Assembly (NCBI RefSeq): GCF_047948215.1
Contig: NC_134458.1
Coordinates: forward strand, 146,576,536 to 146,640,535
Source of the DNA: Lycorma delicatula
Lineage: Eukaryota; Arthropoda; Insecta; Hemiptera; Fulgoridae
DNA length: 64,000 bases
Direction of reading: 5' to 3'
Shown: positions 63,261 through 64,000 of the stretch, one piece after another
Layout of the letters: each line of letters opens with the position of its first letter
How positions within the stretch are numbered: the first letter of the stretch is position 1
Position numbers and translations under genes: made by a program
The notes under the pieces: model-generated
Seen by the model: the letters and a program-made list of their open reading frames with translations, nothing else
Databases searched by the model: none
Told to the model about the DNA's origin: nothing

Positions 63261-64000
63261 AATTTAATATATATATATATATATATATTTACGAAAAAAT
63301 GTAAAACTAGTATTTATAATATAATGTACAGAACAAGAGTACATTTTACAAAGTAATGTCCTTTCAGATCTTTTCATTTGTAAGCTAAATTTAAAACCAA
63401 CCAAAGAACTGAAACCTCGAAATCAGAATTTTTAACTTATTTTGTTTTATCTGAAGACAAAAAAATTACTTGTTTCCATTAAAAGAATTTTGTTTATCTG
63501 TCTTTCTTTTTCTCTAGCAATTGTATTTAGCTACAGATTAAAATTTTTACCGATTTATATCAGCCGTTGAATAAAATCAAAATATGACCTTAATGGTAAG
63601 TTTTGTAAAAGGCTTAAATTGAAGTATTTTCGTTCTTTCCATTTTACTTAAAAATTTTTATCCATCCTTTTCCTTTGGGTTAATAATTCTACCCTTTGTT
63701 ACTTTTTCCATCGTTCATACTCTCTCCACATACGTGATCCTTCTGCTCAAGTTCGCTTTCACGTTACCTATCTACTAGGCTTGTCTTTTTGCTTTTCGTT
63801 ACTTTTCATTTCAATGACAGTTCTGTAAGATTGTTTTTTCCATAATTTCGTCTTCATAACCTGCTCTTTACAAATCAGTTTATGTAGACTATCAATTTTG
63901 CAAGGGTACATTTCCCCGATGTTACCGTTCCTATTGTAATTTCAGTTTTATCTCTGTCGTTGTTTGAAGATAAATACATTTAAGAATATTCTAGACAGTA

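Larger units (their letters stand above)
60511..64000 (+). other. retm intron 1 continuing to the window edge
   Basis: A+T-rich, with two family-2 SINE heads (62484, 63148), an (AT)n run at about 63269-63289 and a G+C-richer unassigned block at about 61660-62020. No second exon of retm was recognised. Confidence 0.5.

Overview
The window looks like nuclear DNA of an insect. It is very A+T-rich, its few genes are split by long introns with GT/AG boundaries and T-rich acceptor tracts, and it carries many decayed transposable elements typical of arthropods: mariner-like elements, two RTE/jockey-like LINEs, a BEL/Pao fragment, tRNA-derived SINEs and foldback/MITE elements. A hemipteran (planthopper, lanternfly or leafhopper type) is my best guess from the repeat style, but the sequence shown does not prove it. 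There are no bacterial operons, CRISPR arrays or recognisable tRNA/rRNA genes.

Layout: 1-1358 is a compound GT/GTGA microsatellite. From about 8.3 to 40.6 kb lie exons of one (possibly two) plus-strand genes for a Ser/Lys/Arg-rich, probably disordered protein with a helical C-terminal region. Exons at 8344-8727, 12022-13339, 18738-18841 and 19948-20083 join with matching codon phases. A phase-compatible short last exon with a downstream AATAAA lies at 29167, and two more exons lie at 36.4-37.1 and 40.5-40.6 kb, the last ending in a stop followed by AATAAA signals. I do not recognise the family, and no upstream first exon was found. The second confident gene starts at 51848: its first coding exon begins MVQHYQSPVRIYKYPFEL, the conserved N-terminus of the PRELI-domain SEC14-like protein 'real-time' (retm, SEC14L1/5). 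A TATA-less Inr+DPE promoter candidate sits just upstream. The rest of this gene must lie beyond 64 kb or in exons I could not see.

Mobile DNA fills much of the rest: a mariner with TA duplications at 9498-10777; a foldback element at 13798-16729 interrupted by a piece carrying a BEL/Pao CCHC knuckle and retropepsin; mariner relics at 32.0, 41.8-43.1 and 59.9-60.5 kb; four copies of one SINE family, one with a clear 15-bp target duplication and one sitting inside a mariner relic; at least four heads of a second SINE family; LINEs at 44.1-47.3 and 54.3-56.4 kb, both on the minus strand; and MITE-like elements at 5.2, 47.8-48.5 and 50.25-50.57 kb. I did not find a convincing wholly new biological system. 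The most unusual items are the nested foldback/BEL composite, the alternative 3' ends of the large gene with its G+C-rich exon, and the G+C-rich MITE carrying telomere-like GGTTA repeats.
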